From the NCBI RefSeq assembly GCF_000372725.1, contig NW_005200011.1, forward strand, positions 73,852-137,851: a stretch of 64,000 nt of DNA, read 5' to 3'. This DNA is from Emiliania huxleyi CCMP1516. Taxonomy: Eukaryota; Haptophyta; Isochrysidales; Noelaerhabdaceae. Made by a program: the position numbers and the translations under genes. Positions 62,799-64,000 of the stretch are shown here, piece after piece; the stretch's first letter is position 1, and the number at the start of each line of letters is the position of its first letter. The notes under the pieces are model-generated. The model had not been told where the DNA came from, searched no databases, and was given only the letters and a program-made list of their open reading frames with translations.

Positions 62799-63266
62799 TC
62801 AGCCGGTCTCCCGCCTGCGACGAGCGGGTCGGCGAGGCCTTCCAGTGGGCGCGTTCCGCCGGCAGAGCTGCTCTAGCGCCTCCTCGCTGACGGTCACCGA
62901 CCCGTCTGCGTCCACGCAAACGTCAACCCTCGCGAGCGCCTTGCCAGCACAAGGCCCTTGCACACACATGCCGTCATCGAGCCGGAAGAGCGCCGCGTGC
63001 CGAGTGCAGATCAGGTGCTCGCTGTTGGGAGCGAGAAAGGTGTCAGGAAACAAGTTGAGCGGACCGCCTGCATGCGGGCAGTGGTTTTCGAAGCAGCGGA
63101 TGCCAGAATTAACGCCCACCACGAACAGATCAAGCCTGTGCGCCTCGCCATCCACACCCAGGCTCAGCGTCTCGCACTCGAGAGACTCGAGGTGAGCCGG
63201 CCGCCGGCTCAGCAGGCGGTGCCTCGGGCGGGTGCACAGGCGCCGGATCATGGAGGAATATCGCAT
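62799..63266 (-). CDS. Rieske [2Fe-2S] ferredoxin-like protein
   Basis: 155 residues from the ATG at 63266. An Arg-rich leader without acidic residues (MRYSSMIRRLCTRPRHRLLS) suggests mitochondrial or plastid import. The Rieske cluster ligands are intact: CPHAGG and CTRHAALF, 16 residues between the two Cys-x-His / Cys-x2-His halves. The single domain with nothing attached suggests an electron carrier. Upstream of the ATG the frame remains open, so a 5' extension is possible. Confidence 0.88.
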   Translation of the reverse strand: MRYSSMIRRLCTRPRHRLLSRRPAHLESLECETLSLGVDGEAHRLDLFVVGVNSGIRCFENHCPHAGGPLNLFPDTFLAPNSEHLICTRHAALFRLDDGMCVQGPCAGKALARVDVCVDADGSVTVSEEALEQLCRRNAPTGRPRRPARRRRETG

Positions 63267-63489
63267 GACATATACGTGTCGAGGCCGACGGTGGCGGCGG
63301 TGAGGGCGAAGCCGACGGCGGCGACGAGGGCGGGGCCGACGGTGGCGGCGGCGAGGGCGACGTATTGTGTGGTTCGGCCACAGCCTGGGGTCTGGCTCCC
63401 GGGAAACGTCAGTGACCCAAAAAGAAACCGTGCGCGGATGCTGTATGAATGGTTGGGCAACTAAAACTCTTGAACAGCGCTTCATTCGA

Positions 63490-64000
63490 ATGGCGTTCGC
63501 CTCGGACGGCCTGCCGCCGCCGGCGCACAACGCTGCCGCTGCCGAGGGCGCGGCGCGCGGCCGCGCGCAGCGGCCGATGATGGCCAGAGACCCGGCGTCA
63601 AGCGCCGACTCGACGGCGAGCTCGCGAGCGCGCGCGTCGGCGTCGACGACGCCAAAGGAGGCGACACCATTATGGTGGACGCCACGCACATGGCCGCTGC
63701 GGCGGCCGCCGGCACCGACAGCACGACGAAGCGCCTGCTGCACGTCGCGCTCGCGGCGCGCGACGGCACGCACATCCCTGACATCAAAAACAAGACGGCG
63801 CTCGTCACCGAGATACGCCAACTTGTCGAGAAGACACCAGGCTGCGAGGCGCAGCCGGCGAGCGCGATCAGCGTGCCCATCATCGGCACGTCGCGGGCCG
63901 TCTGCGTCGCCTTCAGCGGCGAGAGCGAGGCACGAGCCTTCCTCGAGCACCACGCCGGCGGTGGCGCCATACAGCTCCCAGCTCCGGATGACATCACCAT
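63490..64000 (+). CDS. Incomplete hypothetical gene at right edge
   Basis: The plus-strand frame containing VKRRLDGELASARVGVDDAK, KRLLHVALAARDGTHIPDIK, NKTALVTEIRQLVEK and AVCVAFSGESEARAFLEHH is open to the window end and has normal protein composition. An ATG at 63490 (MAFASDGLPPPAH) is in another frame, so a splice or frameshift near 63570-63600 is needed, or translation starts at the in-frame ATG at 63672. No family recognised. Confidence 0.5.
   Translation, partial: MAFASDGLPPPAHNAAAAEGAARGRAQRPMMARDPASSADSTASSRARASASTTPKEATPLWWTPRTWPLRRPPAPTARRSACCTSRSRRATARTSLTSKTRRRSSPRYANLSRRHQAARRSRRARSACPSSARRGPSASPSAARARHEPSSSTTPAVAPYSSQLRMTSP

Noticed and set aside
63482..64000. Minus-strand ORF at the right edge
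   Set aside because: The plus-strand frame through the same bases has better protein-like composition; the minus frame is Ser/Ala/Pro-rich antisense.

Overview
The window is a GC-rich nuclear segment of a eukaryotic alga, most likely a haptophyte. This is an inference: I see spliced genes with short introns, many of them fitting GC-AG as well as GT-AG boundaries, extracellular proteins with (SPPP)n or (PPPPAP)n stalks, a MAM domain, an arylsulfatase and very frequent simple repeats. A pelagophyte or another secondary alga is not excluded. Two runs of N (29293-29393 and 40435-40534) mark assembly gaps, and both fall inside genes. Genes lie on both strands with no operon-like order.

Layout. 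0-10 kb: an SGNH/GDSL esterase (frameshifted), a proline-stalked one-pass membrane protein, a Gfo/Idh/MocA (dihydrodiol dehydrogenase-like) oxidoreductase, a TGACAGC array and a TIR element. 10-20 kb: a Cys-containing basic protein divergent from an FHA-BRCT-TDP1 DNA-repair enzyme, a remnant resembling an AAA ATPase, and fimbrin/plastin, whose seven-exon model closes exactly in frame at 631 residues. 20-31 kb: a CUE-domain coiled-coil protein and a ubiquitin-eL41 fusion. Each keeps one copy of the same bidirectional promoter, as inverted copies 4.1 kb apart. Between them are a small gene with a tail-anchor-like C-terminus and an IQ-motif protein; an ankyrin-repeat membrane protein follows. 33-41 kb: a chromodomain plus Agenet protein with a histone-H1-like tail, a Copia LTR element nested in a TIR repeat, and eIF2B delta. 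43-53 kb: MsrB with a lumen-type leader, an arylsulfatase of the ARSA type and two or three proline-rich surface proteins. 53-59 kb: a non-LTR retrotransposon with zinc fingers, a reverse transcriptase with an FIDD box and a PD-(D/E)XK-like endonuclease. 60-64 kb: an inositol monophosphatase, a Rieske ferredoxin-like protein and an incomplete hypothetical gene.

The most informative signals are structural. The non-LTR element is flanked by a perfect 9-bp target duplication. Three tiny 5'-truncated pieces of its tail (98, 43 and 23 bp) lie elsewhere in the window, each with its own 8-9 bp duplication, and for one of them a related repeat copy at 9.6 kb preserves the empty site. Three unrelated genes carry a short intron or intron-like insert whose two ends are direct repeats of the exon boundary, as expected if introns arise by local duplication. 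The ubiquitin-eL41 fusion is not one of the usual ubiquitin-ribosomal protein fusions.
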